A stretch of DNA of 20,864 bases, taken from contig CAMPGR010000059.1 of assembly GCA_946885605.1 (NCBI GenBank), positions 1-20,864 on the forward strand, given 5' to 3'. How positions within the stretch are numbered: the stretch's first letter is position 1; each line of letters begins with the position of its first letter. The translations under genes and the position numbers were made by a program. The notes below the pieces were generated by a model. It saw only the letters and a program-made list of their open reading frames with translations, was not told where the DNA came from and searched no databases. The stretch comes from an uncultured Pseudomonadota bacterium (GTDB taxonomy: Bacteria > Pseudomonadota > Gammaproteobacteria > Burkholderiales > SG8-41). This document shows, one piece after another, positions 8,928-17,317 of the stretch.

Positions 8928-8947
8928 ATGGAAGCGTTGTGCAACAG

Positions 8948-10216
8948 TTACAGGAGAGAAGGCGCCGCTTCGAAAACGTGCACGCGGTTGCGGCCGTTCT
9001 CTTTCGCCTGGTAAAGCGCGCCGTCGGCGGTGCGCACCAGCGCTTCGGCGTTGTCGGCATGGGTGGGATACAGTGCGACGCCGAACGAAGCGGTAACGCG
9101 ATCGAGCTTCTTGTCCCCCAGCACGAGCTCCATCCGCTCGATGTCGCGCCGGATGGTCTCTGCGCGCTCGACGGCCACGTTGCGCGTGGCCTCCGGCAGC
9201 ACGATGATGAACTCTTCGCCGCCATAGCGACAGGCGATATCCGATCCGCGCACGTTCTGGCGGATCACGTCCGCGACGGATTTCAGCACGAGATCCCCTG
9301 CTTCGTGACCCCACGTGTCGTTGAACCGCTTGAAATGATCGATATCGAAGAGGATGGCCGCGACCGGCAAGACCGCGCGCCGTGCCCGTATCAGGTCGCG
9401 GCCCAGAAAATCCCACAGATAGCGGCGATTGTTGAGCCTTGTCAGGGGATCGGTGATCACCTGCTCGCTCAGCTCGCGCAGCGCCTGCTTCAAATCCGCG
9501 TCGCGCTTCTGCAATGCCTGCGCCATGTCGTCGAGCGCATGGCCGAGCTGGCCGATCTCTTCGTCGCCCGGCGGAAAGTTCGTGCGTGCCGTGAGATCGC
9601 CGGCCCGTATGTGGCTCGTCATCGCGACCAGCGCGCGAAGCCGCCGAAGCACCGCGAACTCCGGGCCGTACCATGCACAGAAGAGCAGCAGGCCCGTAAC
9701 GATCACAATCCCGGCAATTGTCTGGAACAATGCCTTCCTCGCATCAGCGAAAGCAGCTTTTCGCGGGATGCTAACGAGAACGTTGAGCGTGCCCTGCCCG
9801 CGCGCATCGGTGCGCACGCTTTCCATCGCGTAGAGTCGTGCGCGCCCCGCGCTGTCCGTCGCCTCGAACACGCCGCCCTCGGCAGCATGCATGGCCTCGA
9901 GCACCGCCGCACCGAGCGTTTCTTCATCCGCCCGCAGGCTCTCCGCTTCGGGATGCCGCGCGAGTATCCGGCCGGCATGGTCGACGATGGTGAGCATACC
10001 GGAGCTCGGGAGGGTGCCTGCCGTCCGCAGCTGGCGTGCGCCCTCGGTTTGCAGCCGTTCGGCGGCAAGCCGGGCATATCGCTGCAAATCCGCTCGTGCG
10101 TAGGCCTGCGCCTGAGCGCGCTGCGCGATACCGCTGTAAAGGGACAGCGCCAAAGCAGGCAACGCGGCGATGACGACCAGAGACGCGATGCGACCGCGGA
10201 TGCTCGGGCTCTTCAC
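8948..10216 (-). CDS. Membrane-anchored diguanylate cyclase (periplasmic sensor-HAMP-GGDEF)
   Basis: The protein makes the second messenger c-di-GMP from two GTP. From the chosen GTG start (10216) it has 422 residues: a transmembrane segment near 5-25 (IASLVVIAALPALALSLYS), a periplasmic sensor region of about 120 residues, a second membrane segment (TIAGIVIVTGLLLFC), a HAMP linker (HIRAGDLTAR), a coiled linker and a C-terminal GGDEF domain. The active-site motif is GGEEF at 332-336. An RxxD inhibitory site (RGSD) precedes it, so product feedback inhibition is expected. GGAAGAG lies 11 nt before GTG 10216. An in-frame ATG at 10315 would add 33 residues of non-membrane character and is the alternative start. 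The signal sensed is unknown. Confidence 0.9.
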   Translation of the reverse strand: MKSPSIRGRIASLVVIAALPALALSLYSGIAQRAQAQAYARADLQRYARLAAERLQTEGARQLRTAGTLPSSGMLTIVDHAGRILARHPEAESLRADEETLGAAVLEAMHAAEGGVFEATDSAGRARLYAMESVRTDARGQGTLNVLVSIPRKAAFADARKALFQTIAGIVIVTGLLLFCAWYGPEFAVLRRLRALVAMTSHIRAGDLTARTNFPPGDEEIGQLGHALDDMAQALQKRDADLKQALRELSEQVITDPLTRLNNRRYLWDFLGRDLIRARRAVLPVAAILFDIDHFKRFNDTWGHEAGDLVLKSVADVIRQNVRGSDIACRYGGEEFIIVLPEATRNVAVERAETIRRDIERMELVLGDKKLDRVTASFGVALYPTHADNAEALVRTADGALYQAKENGRNRVHVFEAAPSLL

Positions 10217-10519
10217 GATCAGGAATGCTCTTCCGGTTTTTTTATGATGCGGTCCCAGGGGCCGCGTGCGATTGCGCCCGCAGACGGGCGATCGCGTAAA
10301 AGTTTGTGACCGCATCGTATCCTACAAGCGGCCTGCGGGGAAGTCCGCGCGCGAAGCCACGGCCCGGTCGGCACATGACGTCGTCTTTGACAGGCACTTT
10401 CGCGTTGCTCGAGGCGTCAAAGCGTCTGGCACGCCCGATGCATGCGCGGCCGCCGGGTCCGAACGCCACAAGCTTCTCGGCGTTCCCAATTGTCATCGTC
10501 CTTTACCGGAGGCATCACT
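10217..10519. other. Divergent intergenic spacer between diguanylate cyclase and DUF502 genes
   Basis: About 300 bp with no gene I can support, unless the cyclase starts at the upstream ATG (10315). It contains a small hairpin, CGCCCG-CAGA-CGGGCG (10275-10290), and a 7-bp dyad, CTTTGAC (10385-10391) and GTCAAAG (10416-10422), 24 nt apart. The left arm of the dyad overlaps TTGACA (10387-10392), a perfect -35 hexamer reading toward DUF502. No good -10 follows at the normal distance. The spacer presumably carries both divergent promoters. Confidence 0.5.
10508..10512 (+). promoter_or_regulatory. Ribosome binding site that selects a TTG start for the DUF502 gene
   Basis: GGAGG lies 7 nt before TTG 10520, the normal spacing, but 16 nt before the first nearby ATG (10529). 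This favours initiation at TTG. Confidence 0.6.
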
Positions 10520-11185
10520 TTGGATTCCATGCCGAGAAAGATCGCGAGACGCGCCTCGAGGGTCTTCCTGCGCGGACTCGTCGTCATCCTCCCGATCGCG
10601 ATCACGCTCGCGATGGTCTATTGGCTCGTTGTCAGCGCGGAAGCGCTGCTGGGCGGTATGGTCCGGCTCGTTCTGCCCGACAAGTACTACCGCACCGGAC
10701 TCGGCGTACTGCTCGGAATAGTTCTCGTCTTCATCGCCGGTCTCACCATCAACGTCTGGGTCACTCGTTCGCTGCTCGAACGGGCGGAGGCGCTGATGGA
10801 GCGCATCCCGGTCATCAAGAGCATATACGGGGCGATCCGTGACCTGGCCGCATTCCTCTCCGGCGACCGTTCCAGGCAGCGGTTTCACAAAGTCGTGACG
10901 GTTACACTGGGAGAAGACATGCGCCTCATCGGCTTTGTCACGCGCGAAGACTTCACCGATCAGCCGAAGGGGCTCGCTCCGAAAGAGGATACCGTCGCGG
11001 TATATCTTCCGATGAGCTACCAGATCGGGGGCTTCACCCTGTTCCTGCCGCGATCCCGCGTCGAGCCGGTCGATATGACGGTTGAAGACGCAGTGCGCTA
11101 CACGCTGACCGCCGGAATGTCAGCTCCAAAAACGGGCGAGAGCGAAGCGGGAGGAGCCGGTGAGAAACGGCAGGCGGCTAGTTGA
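10520..11185 (+). CDS. DUF502 family inner-membrane protein
   Basis: This protein has 221 residues from TTG 10520, or 218 from ATG 10529. It has two membrane segments ([20 protein letters not shown] and the stretch [14 protein letters not shown]) followed by a soluble domain. The conserved family motif [13 protein letters not shown] follows the second segment. [19 protein letters not shown] is also typical. The C-terminal tail is hydrophilic. No molecular function is established for the family; it is widespread in proteobacteria. The gene converges on the glutaryl-CoA-dehydrogenase-like gene, and the two stop codons overlap by 8 bp, leaving no room for a terminator between them. Confidence 0.92.
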   Translation: MDSMPRKIARRASRVFLRGLVVILPIAITLAMVYWLVVSAEALLGGMVRLVLPDKYYRTGLGVLLGIVLVFIAGLTINVWVTRSLLERAEALMERIPVIKSIYGAIRDLAAFLSGDRSRQRFHKVVTVTLGEDMRLIGFVTREDFTDQPKGLAPKEDTVAVYLPMSYQIGGFTLFLPRSRVEPVDMTVEDAVRYTLTAGMSAPKTGESEAGGAGEKRQAAS

Positions 11186-12377
11186 ACGCCGCAATCCCGG
11201 TCTGCGCCCGACCCAGCACCAGCGCGTGGATGTCGTGCGTGCCTTCGAGCGTGTTGACCGTTTCCAGATTGAGCATGTGGCGTATGACGGGATATGCGTC
11301 GGAGATGCCGTTGCCGCCGAGCATGTCGCGCGCAACGCGGGCGATGTCGAGCGCCGTGCCGGCGCTGTGGCGCTTGAGGAGCGACACCATTTCCGGAGTG
11401 GCCTTCCCCTGCTCGCGCAAACGGCTCACGTGCAGGCACGCGAGGAGCCCCAGCGCGATCCCGGTCTGCATGTCGGCGAGCTTCTTCTGTACGAGTTGAT
11501 TGGCGGCGAGCGGGCGGCCGAACTGCTTGCGGTCCATCACGTACTGTCGCGCCGTGTGCCAGCATGCTTCCGCCGCGCCGAACACGCCCCAGCATATGCC
11601 GAAGCGCGCGTTGTTGAGACATCCGAAGGGGCCCTTCAGTCCCGACACGTTCGGCAGGACGTTCTCGTCGGGCACGAAAACCTGGTCCATTACGATCTCT
11701 CCCGTGGGCGAGATGCGCACCGAGAACTTGCCTTCGATCTTGCGCGTGGAAAGCCCCTTCATTCCACGCTCGAGTATGAACCCGCGGACGACACCGCCGT
11801 CGTCCTTTGCCCACACGACCATGATGTCGGCGATGGGCGCATGGGTGATCCAGAGCTTGGTCCCGCTCAGGACATATCCGCCGCCCACGCGTTTGGCACG
11901 GGACTTCATGCTCCCCGGATCGGACCCGTGATCGGGCTCGGTCAGGCCGAAGCAGCCGAGGAGCTCCCCTTTCGCCATCTTGGGCAGGTACTTCTGGCGC
12001 TGCGCTTCACTGCCATAAGCGAAGATGGGCGTCATCGCGAGCGCGCTCTGCACGCTGCAGGCCGAGCGAAAAGATGTGTCCACCCTTTCGAGCTCGCGCA
12101 TGATGAGCCCGTAGGCGACATAGCCTATGCCTGCGCATCCGTAACCCTGGAGTTGCGCGCCGAGAAAGCCCAGCTCGCCCATTTCGTGCATCACGGCCGG
12201 ATCGAAGTCCTCGCGCCTGTTCCACTCGATGACGCGCGGCACGAGCTTTTCCTGCGCGTAGGCGCGCGCAGCGTCGCGGATCAGGCGCTCCTCATCGGTC
12301 AGCTGCTCTTCGATGAGCAGCGGATCGTCCCAGCGAAACTTCCCGCCGATGAGCGTCACCGACGAATGGTCGGTCAT
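11178..12377 (-). CDS. Glutaryl-CoA dehydrogenase-like acyl-CoA dehydrogenase
   Basis: This 399-residue FAD enzyme is most like glutaryl-CoA dehydrogenase (GcdH), which oxidises and decarboxylates glutaryl-CoA to crotonyl-CoA. Supporting features are [11 protein letters not shown] with R104 at the position of human Arg94, which binds the substrate's distal carboxylate. ERVD (E97) matches human Glu87, [11 protein letters not shown] is the FAD/substrate loop, and [17 protein letters not shown] carries catalytic base E378. The residue just before that Glu is Leu377, where decarboxylating enzymes have Tyr (human Tyr369). In the non-decarboxylating Desulfococcus enzyme this Tyr is Val. The product may therefore be glutaconyl-CoA, or the substrate may be another dicarboxylic acyl-CoA such as those used by BbsG-type enzymes. 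The gene is 15 bp downstream of the thiolase gene and is the last in its cluster. Confidence 0.9.
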   Translation of the reverse strand: MTDHSSVTLIGGKFRWDDPLLIEEQLTDEERLIRDAARAYAQEKLVPRVIEWNRREDFDPAVMHEMGELGFLGAQLQGYGCAGIGYVAYGLIMRELERVDTSFRSACSVQSALAMTPIFAYGSEAQRQKYLPKMAKGELLGCFGLTEPDHGSDPGSMKSRAKRVGGGYVLSGTKLWITHAPIADIMVVWAKDDGGVVRGFILERGMKGLSTRKIEGKFSVRISPTGEIVMDQVFVPDENVLPNVSGLKGPFGCLNNARFGICWGVFGAAEACWHTARQYVMDRKQFGRPLAANQLVQKKLADMQTGIALGLLACLHVSRLREQGKATPEMVSLLKRHSAGTALDIARVARDMLGGNGISDAYPVIRHMLNLETVNTLEGTHDIHALVLGRAQTGIAAFN

Positions 12378-12392
12378 GCCGCGCAGACGCTT

Positions 12393-13595
12393 TCAGGCGC
12401 GCTCGAGTATGGCGGCCATGCCCTGCCCGCCGCCGATGCACAGGCTGACGAGCGCATAGCGGCCGCCGGTGCGCTGCAGTTGTCGCGCCGCGGTCAGCGC
12501 AAGGCGCGTGCCCGATGCGCCGAGCGGATGCCCGACTGCGATCGCGCCGCCGTTGGGATTCACGCGCTTGTCGTCGAAGCTGACGCCAAGCCCCTTCAAG
12601 CAGGCGAGAACCTGCGCGGCGAACGCCTCGTTGATCTCGATGACGTCCATGTCCTTGAGGGTGAGACCTGCCCGCGCCAGCGCCTTCTTCGATGCGGCGA
12701 CCGGACCGATGCCCATGATCTGCGGCGGCACACCCGCGGCAGCGCTTGCAATGACGCGCGCGATGGGCTTGACACCTGCTTTTTCCCCGGCTTCGCGCGT
12801 TGCAAGGAGCATGGCGACCGCACCGTCGTTCACGCCCGAGGCGTTGCCCGCCGTGGTCACGCCGCCCTCATACAACGAACGCATCTTGGCGAGCGCCTCG
12901 AGGTCGGTATTGGGGCGCGGATGCTCGTCGTCCGTCACCGGCGGCACGGGGCCCTTGCGGGATGGCGGCAACTCGACCGGGGAGATCTCGCCCGCGAAGA
13001 AGCCCTCGCCTTTCGCGATGGCATACTTCTGCTGAGACGCCAGCGCGAACTTGTCCGCATCCTCGCGCTTGATTTCGTATTCCCGGGCAAGCGTGTCGGC
13101 GGTCTGCGGCATCTGGTCATCGCCGAACCGCTTCACCAGCTTGGGATTCGAGAAGCGCGGGCCGATGGTGCTGTCGTAAAGCTTCACGTCGCGTGCGAAA
13201 GGAGACTCGGAGCGGCTCAGAACGAGCGGCGAGCGGCTCATGCTCTCTACGCCCCCCACCATGTAGACATCCCCTTCCCCCGCAGTGATGGCATGCGCCG
13301 CGTGCACCAGTGCGCCGAGCCCACTCGCGCAGTTGCGTTGCAGAACGGTACCCGGTATCTCGATGGGCAAACCGGCCACCAGGCCCGCATGCCGGGCAAC
13401 GCAACGGCTGTCCTCGCCGCCCTGGTTCGCGCACCCTACGATGATGTCCTCGATCTGCTCCGGCTTGAACGCCGATTTCTTCATGACCGCCTTCATGATT
13501 TCCGCAAGCAGATCGTCGGGACGCACCTTGGCGAGCGCGCCGGCGTGGCGGCCGAAGGGAGTGCGCAGTCCGTCATACAGATAAGCATTAAGCAT
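12393..13595 (-). CDS. Acetyl-CoA C-acyltransferase (thiolase)
   Basis: This 400-residue thiolase catalyses the reversible CoA-dependent cleavage of a 3-oxoacyl-CoA to acetyl-CoA and a shortened acyl-CoA. The nucleophile is C89 in QRNCASGLGAL, the acid/base pair is H356 (GGAIAVGHPLGASGTR) and C386 (CIGGGQGMA), and NEAFAAQV is present. The N-terminal GCANQGGEDSRCVAR segment resembles 3-oxoadipyl-CoA/acetyl-CoA thiolases of aromatic degradation. ATG 13595 has GAGAGGAA 6 nt upstream. It lies 41 bp after the 3-hydroxyacyl-CoA dehydrogenase gene. In this cluster the natural substrate is probably acetoacetyl-CoA or a 3-oxodicarboxylyl-CoA. Confidence 0.95.
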   Translation of the reverse strand: MLNAYLYDGLRTPFGRHAGALAKVRPDDLLAEIMKAVMKKSAFKPEQIEDIIVGCANQGGEDSRCVARHAGLVAGLPIEIPGTVLQRNCASGLGALVHAAHAITAGEGDVYMVGGVESMSRSPLVLSRSESPFARDVKLYDSTIGPRFSNPKLVKRFGDDQMPQTADTLAREYEIKREDADKFALASQQKYAIAKGEGFFAGEISPVELPPSRKGPVPPVTDDEHPRPNTDLEALAKMRSLYEGGVTTAGNASGVNDGAVAMLLATREAGEKAGVKPIARVIASAAAGVPPQIMGIGPVAASKKALARAGLTLKDMDVIEINEAFAAQVLACLKGLGVSFDDKRVNPNGGAIAVGHPLGASGTRLALTAARQLQRTGGRYALVSLCIGGGQGMAAILERA

Positions 13596-13636
13596 GTTTT
13601 TTCCTCTCGGAAAGCTGTGTAGAAAAAACGCAGCCG

Positions 13637-15166
13637 TCAGGGCTCGGGCGTGAGCAGCGAGACGCCGAGGCGGGCGCGGCGCGTGAGCCAGATGTTGGGA
13701 CGATAACGCGGGTCGCCGTAGATTCGGTACATGGAGGCGAGCACCTTGTGGATCTGCGCAGGCCCCAGCACATCGCCGAATTTGAGCGGACCGTTCGGAT
13801 AATTGAGACCGAGCGTCACAGCCTTGTCGATGTCAGCGGGCTGCGCCGTGCGGCTCTGGGCGATCGAGCAGCCGATGTTGACGATCATCGCGACAATGCG
13901 TTGAGCGATGAACCCGGGGCTGTCCCGGCACACCGTTACCGGCACGCCATCGGATGCGAGCAGGCCATGGGCGGCATTGCGATAGACATGATCGGTCACC
14001 GGCGTTCCCATGATCGTACGCCGCTTCGCCATCGGGAAGAGCGTGTCGACAGCGACGGTGCGCTTCGGATCCAATTCCTGTTCGACCGCGCAGGTCGTTG
14101 CATCTTCGCCGACCGGCGTTACGAGGATAAGCGCGTTTGCGCCCGGCCGCGGCCCGGTTTCGATCGAGGCGCCCAGCTTGCGCAGCAGTTCGGTCAACGC
14201 GGCATGCCCGCGCGGTTCGGCCAGGCTCACCCACACGTTGCCGGGATAGGCCGCTGGCGGGGCGGGCTCCGGCGGCACAATGGGCTTCATGTCGGCATCG
14301 TAATCGTAGAAGCCCTTCCTGCTCTTGCGTCCGAGCACGCCCGCCTCGTAGCGGGCGCGCATGATGAGGTTCGGCCGGTAGCGCGGTTCCTCGAAGAACT
14401 GGCGGTAGATCAGCTCGGACGCAGGGTGCGTCACGTCGAGCCCCGTCAGCTCCATCAGCTCGAACGGGCCCATGCGGAAACCGCCTATGTCGCGCATCAC
14501 CCGGTCGACGTCAGCAAAGCTTGCCACGCCCTCGTAAACCAAGTGCGCTGCCTCGAGTGTGAAACCACGGCCCACCTGGTTCACGAGGAAACCCGGCGCA
14601 TCCGTGCAGCGCACCGGTTCCCTGCCCATGCGGCGGCCAACCGTCATCAACGCCTCAGCCACCCAGTTCGCGGTCTGCAGCCCGTCGATCACTTCCACGA
14701 GCTTCATGAGGGGCACCGGATTGAAGAAGTGAAACCCCGCGAAGCGCTGCGGCTTCTTCAGTTTGGCGGCAATCGTCGTGACCGAGAGAGAGGACGTGTT
14801 GGACGCCAGGATGCAGTCGGGCGAGACGATGCTTTCCAGCTCGGCGAAAAGCTCACGTTTCGCCTCCAGGTTCTCGACGATCGCTTCGACCACCATGTGG
14901 CAGGGCTTCATGTCGGCAGGCCCGCCCACGACGGTGAGCCGCTTCATCGCGGCCTCTGCGGCGTCCGCGCTCATGCTGCCCTTTTCCGCGGCACGCGCGA
15001 GCATCTTTCCGATGAAGTCGCGCGCCTCCTGCGCGGCACCCGGGCGGCTGTCGGTCATGAGCACGTTCATACCGCCGGCGGCGGCGACTTGTGCAATGCC
15101 GCGCCCCATGGCGCCGGTACCGATCACGCCTACGACGAGGTCCGGGCGATTCGCATCAAAGTCCAT
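13637..15166 (-). CDS. 3-hydroxyacyl-CoA dehydrogenase with duplicated C-terminal domain (PaaH/HbdA-like)
   Basis: This 509-residue NAD-dependent enzyme oxidises (S)-3-hydroxyacyl-CoA to 3-oxoacyl-CoA. The N-terminal Rossmann domain has GVIGTGAMGRGIAQ (13-26) and D39 for NAD ribose. The active-site segment is NTSSLS (123-128) and HFFNPVPLMKLVEV with catalytic H146. The first helical C-terminal domain (about 195-290, from DAPGFLVNQVGRG) is followed after a linker by a second copy (about 400-500, from DSPGFIAQRI). This long two-copy architecture is typical of PaaH-type enzymes from phenylacetate and dicarboxylate degradation; the simple 280-residue butyryl type lacks it. ATG 15166 follows GAGAGGAATTA. 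It sits 27 bp downstream of the crotonase-fold gene. Confidence 0.94.
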   Translation of the reverse strand: MDFDANRPDLVVGVIGTGAMGRGIAQVAAAGGMNVLMTDSRPGAAQEARDFIGKMLARAAEKGSMSADAAEAAMKRLTVVGGPADMKPCHMVVEAIVENLEAKRELFAELESIVSPDCILASNTSSLSVTTIAAKLKKPQRFAGFHFFNPVPLMKLVEVIDGLQTANWVAEALMTVGRRMGREPVRCTDAPGFLVNQVGRGFTLEAAHLVYEGVASFADVDRVMRDIGGFRMGPFELMELTGLDVTHPASELIYRQFFEEPRYRPNLIMRARYEAGVLGRKSRKGFYDYDADMKPIVPPEPAPPAAYPGNVWVSLAEPRGHAALTELLRKLGASIETGPRPGANALILVTPVGEDATTCAVEQELDPKRTVAVDTLFPMAKRRTIMGTPVTDHVYRNAAHGLLASDGVPVTVCRDSPGFIAQRIVAMIVNIGCSIAQSRTAQPADIDKAVTLGLNYPNGPLKFGDVLGPAQIHKVLASMYRIYGDPRYRPNIWLTRRARLGVSLLTPEP

Positions 15167-15193
15167 TAATTCCTCTCGAACAGCTGCTACGGG

Positions 15194-16009
15194 TCAACGC
15201 CCCTTGAATACCGGCTTCCGCTTCTCCATGAATGCGGTCTGCCCTTCCTTGTAGTCTTCGCTCGCGAAGCACGTGTCTACCATCTTCTGGCACAACGCGA
15301 GATCGCGCTGCGCCGGGTCCTTTTGATACTCGATCAATGTGCGCTTCACCGCTGCGATGGTAAGAGGCGCGTTATTTGCGATAGTCTCGGCATACTCTCG
15401 CGTGTATCGCTCGAGCTCGACGACCGGGACGACCCGGTTGACGAGATTCATCTGCAGGGCCTCCTGGGCATTGAACTGGCGCGCTGTAAAGAAGATCTCG
15501 GCCGTGAAAGAAGGCCCGACGAGGTTCGCGAGACGATTGATTCCGGAATAGCGATAACCGAGCCCGAGCTTCGCGGCCGGCACGCCGAAGCGGGCATCTT
15601 CCGCCGCGATGCGAATGTCACAGTTGACAGCAGTCGCCGTGCCGCCGCCGATGCAGTATCCGCGGATCATCGCAATCGTCGGCTTGGGGCAGTTGCGCAG
15701 CGCTTCGCTTGCCGCATCCGAAGTCGCGTTATAGATCCTGACGGCTTCGGCGCTGGAGCGCTTCTCCTTGAACTGCGAGATGTCGGCGCCGGACACGAAC
15801 GCCTTTTCTCCCGCGCCCTTGAGCACGATCACCCGCACCTCGGGATCGGCATTGAACGCGTCGAGCACCAGCGGCAGCGACTGCCACATTTCGAGTGAAA
15901 CCGCGTTATGGCGTTCGGGATTGTTGAAGATGATCCATCCTATGGATCTTTCCTTCGTCGCCACCAGCTTTTCGGTGAGCGTCTTGAGCGCAATTCCAGG
16001 GAAATTCAT
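15194..16009 (-). CDS. Crotonase-fold (enoyl-CoA hydratase/isomerase family) protein lacking both hydratase glutamates
   Basis: This 271-residue protein has the crotonase fold: the oxyanion-hole segments FVSGADISQF (71-80) and GYCIGGGTATA (118-128), and a typical C-terminus (EGQTAFMEKRKPVFKG). In classical hydratases two glutamates activate water (rat Glu144 and Glu164). Here both aligned positions are alanines, A125 and A145, so ordinary hydration is unlikely. The segment LGLGYRYSGINRL places Y152 where methylmalonyl-CoA decarboxylase (YgfG) has its active-site Tyr140, although the YgfG His66 position is Ala here. A decarboxylase or isomerase role is possible. The ATG has a weak ribosome binding site. 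It is the first gene of the dehydrogenase-thiolase-GcdH run, 95 bp after threonine ammonia-lyase. Confidence 0.9.
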   Translation of the reverse strand: MNFPGIALKTLTEKLVATKERSIGWIIFNNPERHNAVSLEMWQSLPLVLDAFNADPEVRVIVLKGAGEKAFVSGADISQFKEKRSSAEAVRIYNATSDAASEALRNCPKPTIAMIRGYCIGGGTATAVNCDIRIAAEDARFGVPAAKLGLGYRYSGINRLANLVGPSFTAEIFFTARQFNAQEALQMNLVNRVVPVVELERYTREYAETIANNAPLTIAAVKRTLIEYQKDPAQRDLALCQKMVDTCFASEDYKEGQTAFMEKRKPVFKGR

Positions 16010-16070
16010 ATAGTGGACACCGGGCGTTGGGAGTCGCTAGTTTAGCGCATACGCCGCGATTCCCGATAGT

Positions 16071-16098
16071 CGCTCGCCACCTCCGGATGCGGCGAGCG
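16071..16098 (-). terminator. GC-rich hairpin after the threonine ammonia-lyase gene
   Basis: CGCTCGCC (16071-16078) pairs with GGCGAGCG (16091-16098) across a 12-nt loop, starting 6 nt beyond the ammonia-lyase stop and upstream of the crotonase-fold gene. No T tract follows, so it may be an attenuating or mRNA-stabilising structure instead of a full terminator. Confidence 0.35.
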
Positions 16099-16104
16099 CC
16101 GCGA

Positions 16105-17313
16105 TCAATGATGGTACGCGCGCGCCCTGAAACCCGCGACAGCAAGCGCCTTCACGATTTCCGTCACGTGCTCGTTGCTGCGCGTCTGCAGGACGAATTC
16201 CACTTCCGCGCTTTGCAGCGGAAGGTCGGCGAATGCGCGTTGATGATGGACTTCTTCTATGTTGGCGTTGGTGGCGGCTAGACAGGCCGTGACGCGAGCA
16301 AGTTCGCCTGGCAGATCACGCAATTCGACGACGAGTCGCGCAAGGCGCCCGGAACGCACCAGGCCGCGCTCGATGATCTCGGCGAGCACGATGGCATCGA
16401 TGTTTCCGCCGGAAAGAACGATCCCGGCCCGCTTTCCGCGATATGCCTCACGGTGCTTCATCAACGCCGCGAGCGGAGCCGCTCCGGCGCCTTCGACCAC
16501 GGTCTTCTCTATTTCCAGCAGCATGACGATCGCCTGCTCGATATCGCCTTCCTCGACAAGCACAATGTCGTCCACCAGACGTTTGACGAGGGGAAGAGTG
16601 AGCGTCCCCGGCGATTTGACAGCGATTCCTTCTGCGATGGTATTTGCGCCGAACGCCGGCGCTATCCCTTTTACCGCATCGTGCATCGACGGGAAGCGCC
16701 GGCACTGAACGCCCACGATACGCATGTCCGGTCGGACGTGCTTCCCCGCAACTGCCATGCCCGAAATGAGCCCGCCGCCGCCTACCGGCACAAAAAGCAC
16801 GTCGAAGCGCGGCTGAGCGTCGAGCATCTCGACCGCAACGGTACCCTGCCCCGCGATGACCAATTCATCGTCGTAAGCGTGGATAAAGGTGAGACGGCGC
16901 TTTTTCGCCAGCGCGAGCGCGACGACATTGGCATCGTCGAACGCATCGCCTTCCAGCACGGTCTCGGCCCCGAACGCCCGCGTGCGCTCCACTTTGACGT
17001 GGGGCGTATAGCGCGGCATCACGATCACGGCCGGAATACCGAGGCGCATCGCATGGTAAGCGACGCCTTGGGCGTGATTGCCGGCGGAGGCCGCGATGAC
17101 GCCGGCGCGGCGCGCAGCCGGGTCGAGCGAGAGCAGTCTGGCGAGCGCGCCGCGGTCCTTGAAGGAGCCGGTGAACTGCAGATTTTCGAACTTGAGCCAC
17201 GTCTCGGCGCCTGTCGCTTCGGATAGGGTTCGAGAATGAAGGCAAGGCGTTGCCACAATCGCATCGCCGATGGCTGCCGCCGTCTCCTCTATCTTCCTCG
17301 CAGTGAGCGTCAT
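16105..17313 (-). CDS. ilvA: Threonine ammonia-lyase (threonine dehydratase) with C-terminal ACT domain
   Basis: This 402-residue PLP enzyme deaminates L-threonine (and serine) to 2-oxobutyrate and ammonia. The PLP lysine is K52 in FTGSFKDRGA. ASAGNHAQGVAYHA binds substrate, and the glycine loop PVGGGGLISG holds the PLP phosphate. After about residue 325 there is a single ACT domain (RLVVELRDLPGELARV), the form seen in roughly 400-residue enzymes; the longer E. coli IlvA has a double regulatory domain. The role could be isoleucine biosynthesis or catabolism. The gene begins 4 bp after the stop of the ADP-forming acyl-CoA synthetase, which points to catabolic 2-oxobutyrate/propionyl-CoA metabolism. 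It could equally be named tdcB-like. Confidence 0.92.
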   Translation of the reverse strand: MTLTARKIEETAAAIGDAIVATPCLHSRTLSEATGAETWLKFENLQFTGSFKDRGALARLLSLDPAARRAGVIAASAGNHAQGVAYHAMRLGIPAVIVMPRYTPHVKVERTRAFGAETVLEGDAFDDANVVALALAKKRRLTFIHAYDDELVIAGQGTVAVEMLDAQPRFDVLFVPVGGGGLISGMAVAGKHVRPDMRIVGVQCRRFPSMHDAVKGIAPAFGANTIAEGIAVKSPGTLTLPLVKRLVDDIVLVEEGDIEQAIVMLLEIEKTVVEGAGAAPLAALMKHREAYRGKRAGIVLSGGNIDAIVLAEIIERGLVRSGRLARLVVELRDLPGELARVTACLAATNANIEEVHHQRAFADLPLQSAEVEFVLQTRSNEHVTEIVKALAVAGFRARAYHH

Positions 17314-17317
17314 GCGG

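Noticed and set aside
8003..10309. A 768-codon open frame on the plus strand
   Set aside because: It overlaps the MFS gene in another frame and then runs antisense to the diguanylate cyclase. It has no domain of its own and spans two unrelated real genes.
11160..13622. An 820-codon open frame on the plus strand
   Set aside because: It lies opposite the well-supported dehydrogenase and thiolase genes. Long antisense frames are common in GC-rich DNA, and the translation shows no recognisable domain.
13748..15169. A 473-codon open frame on the plus strand
   Set aside because: It is antisense to the 3-hydroxyacyl-CoA dehydrogenase and has no recognisable motif.
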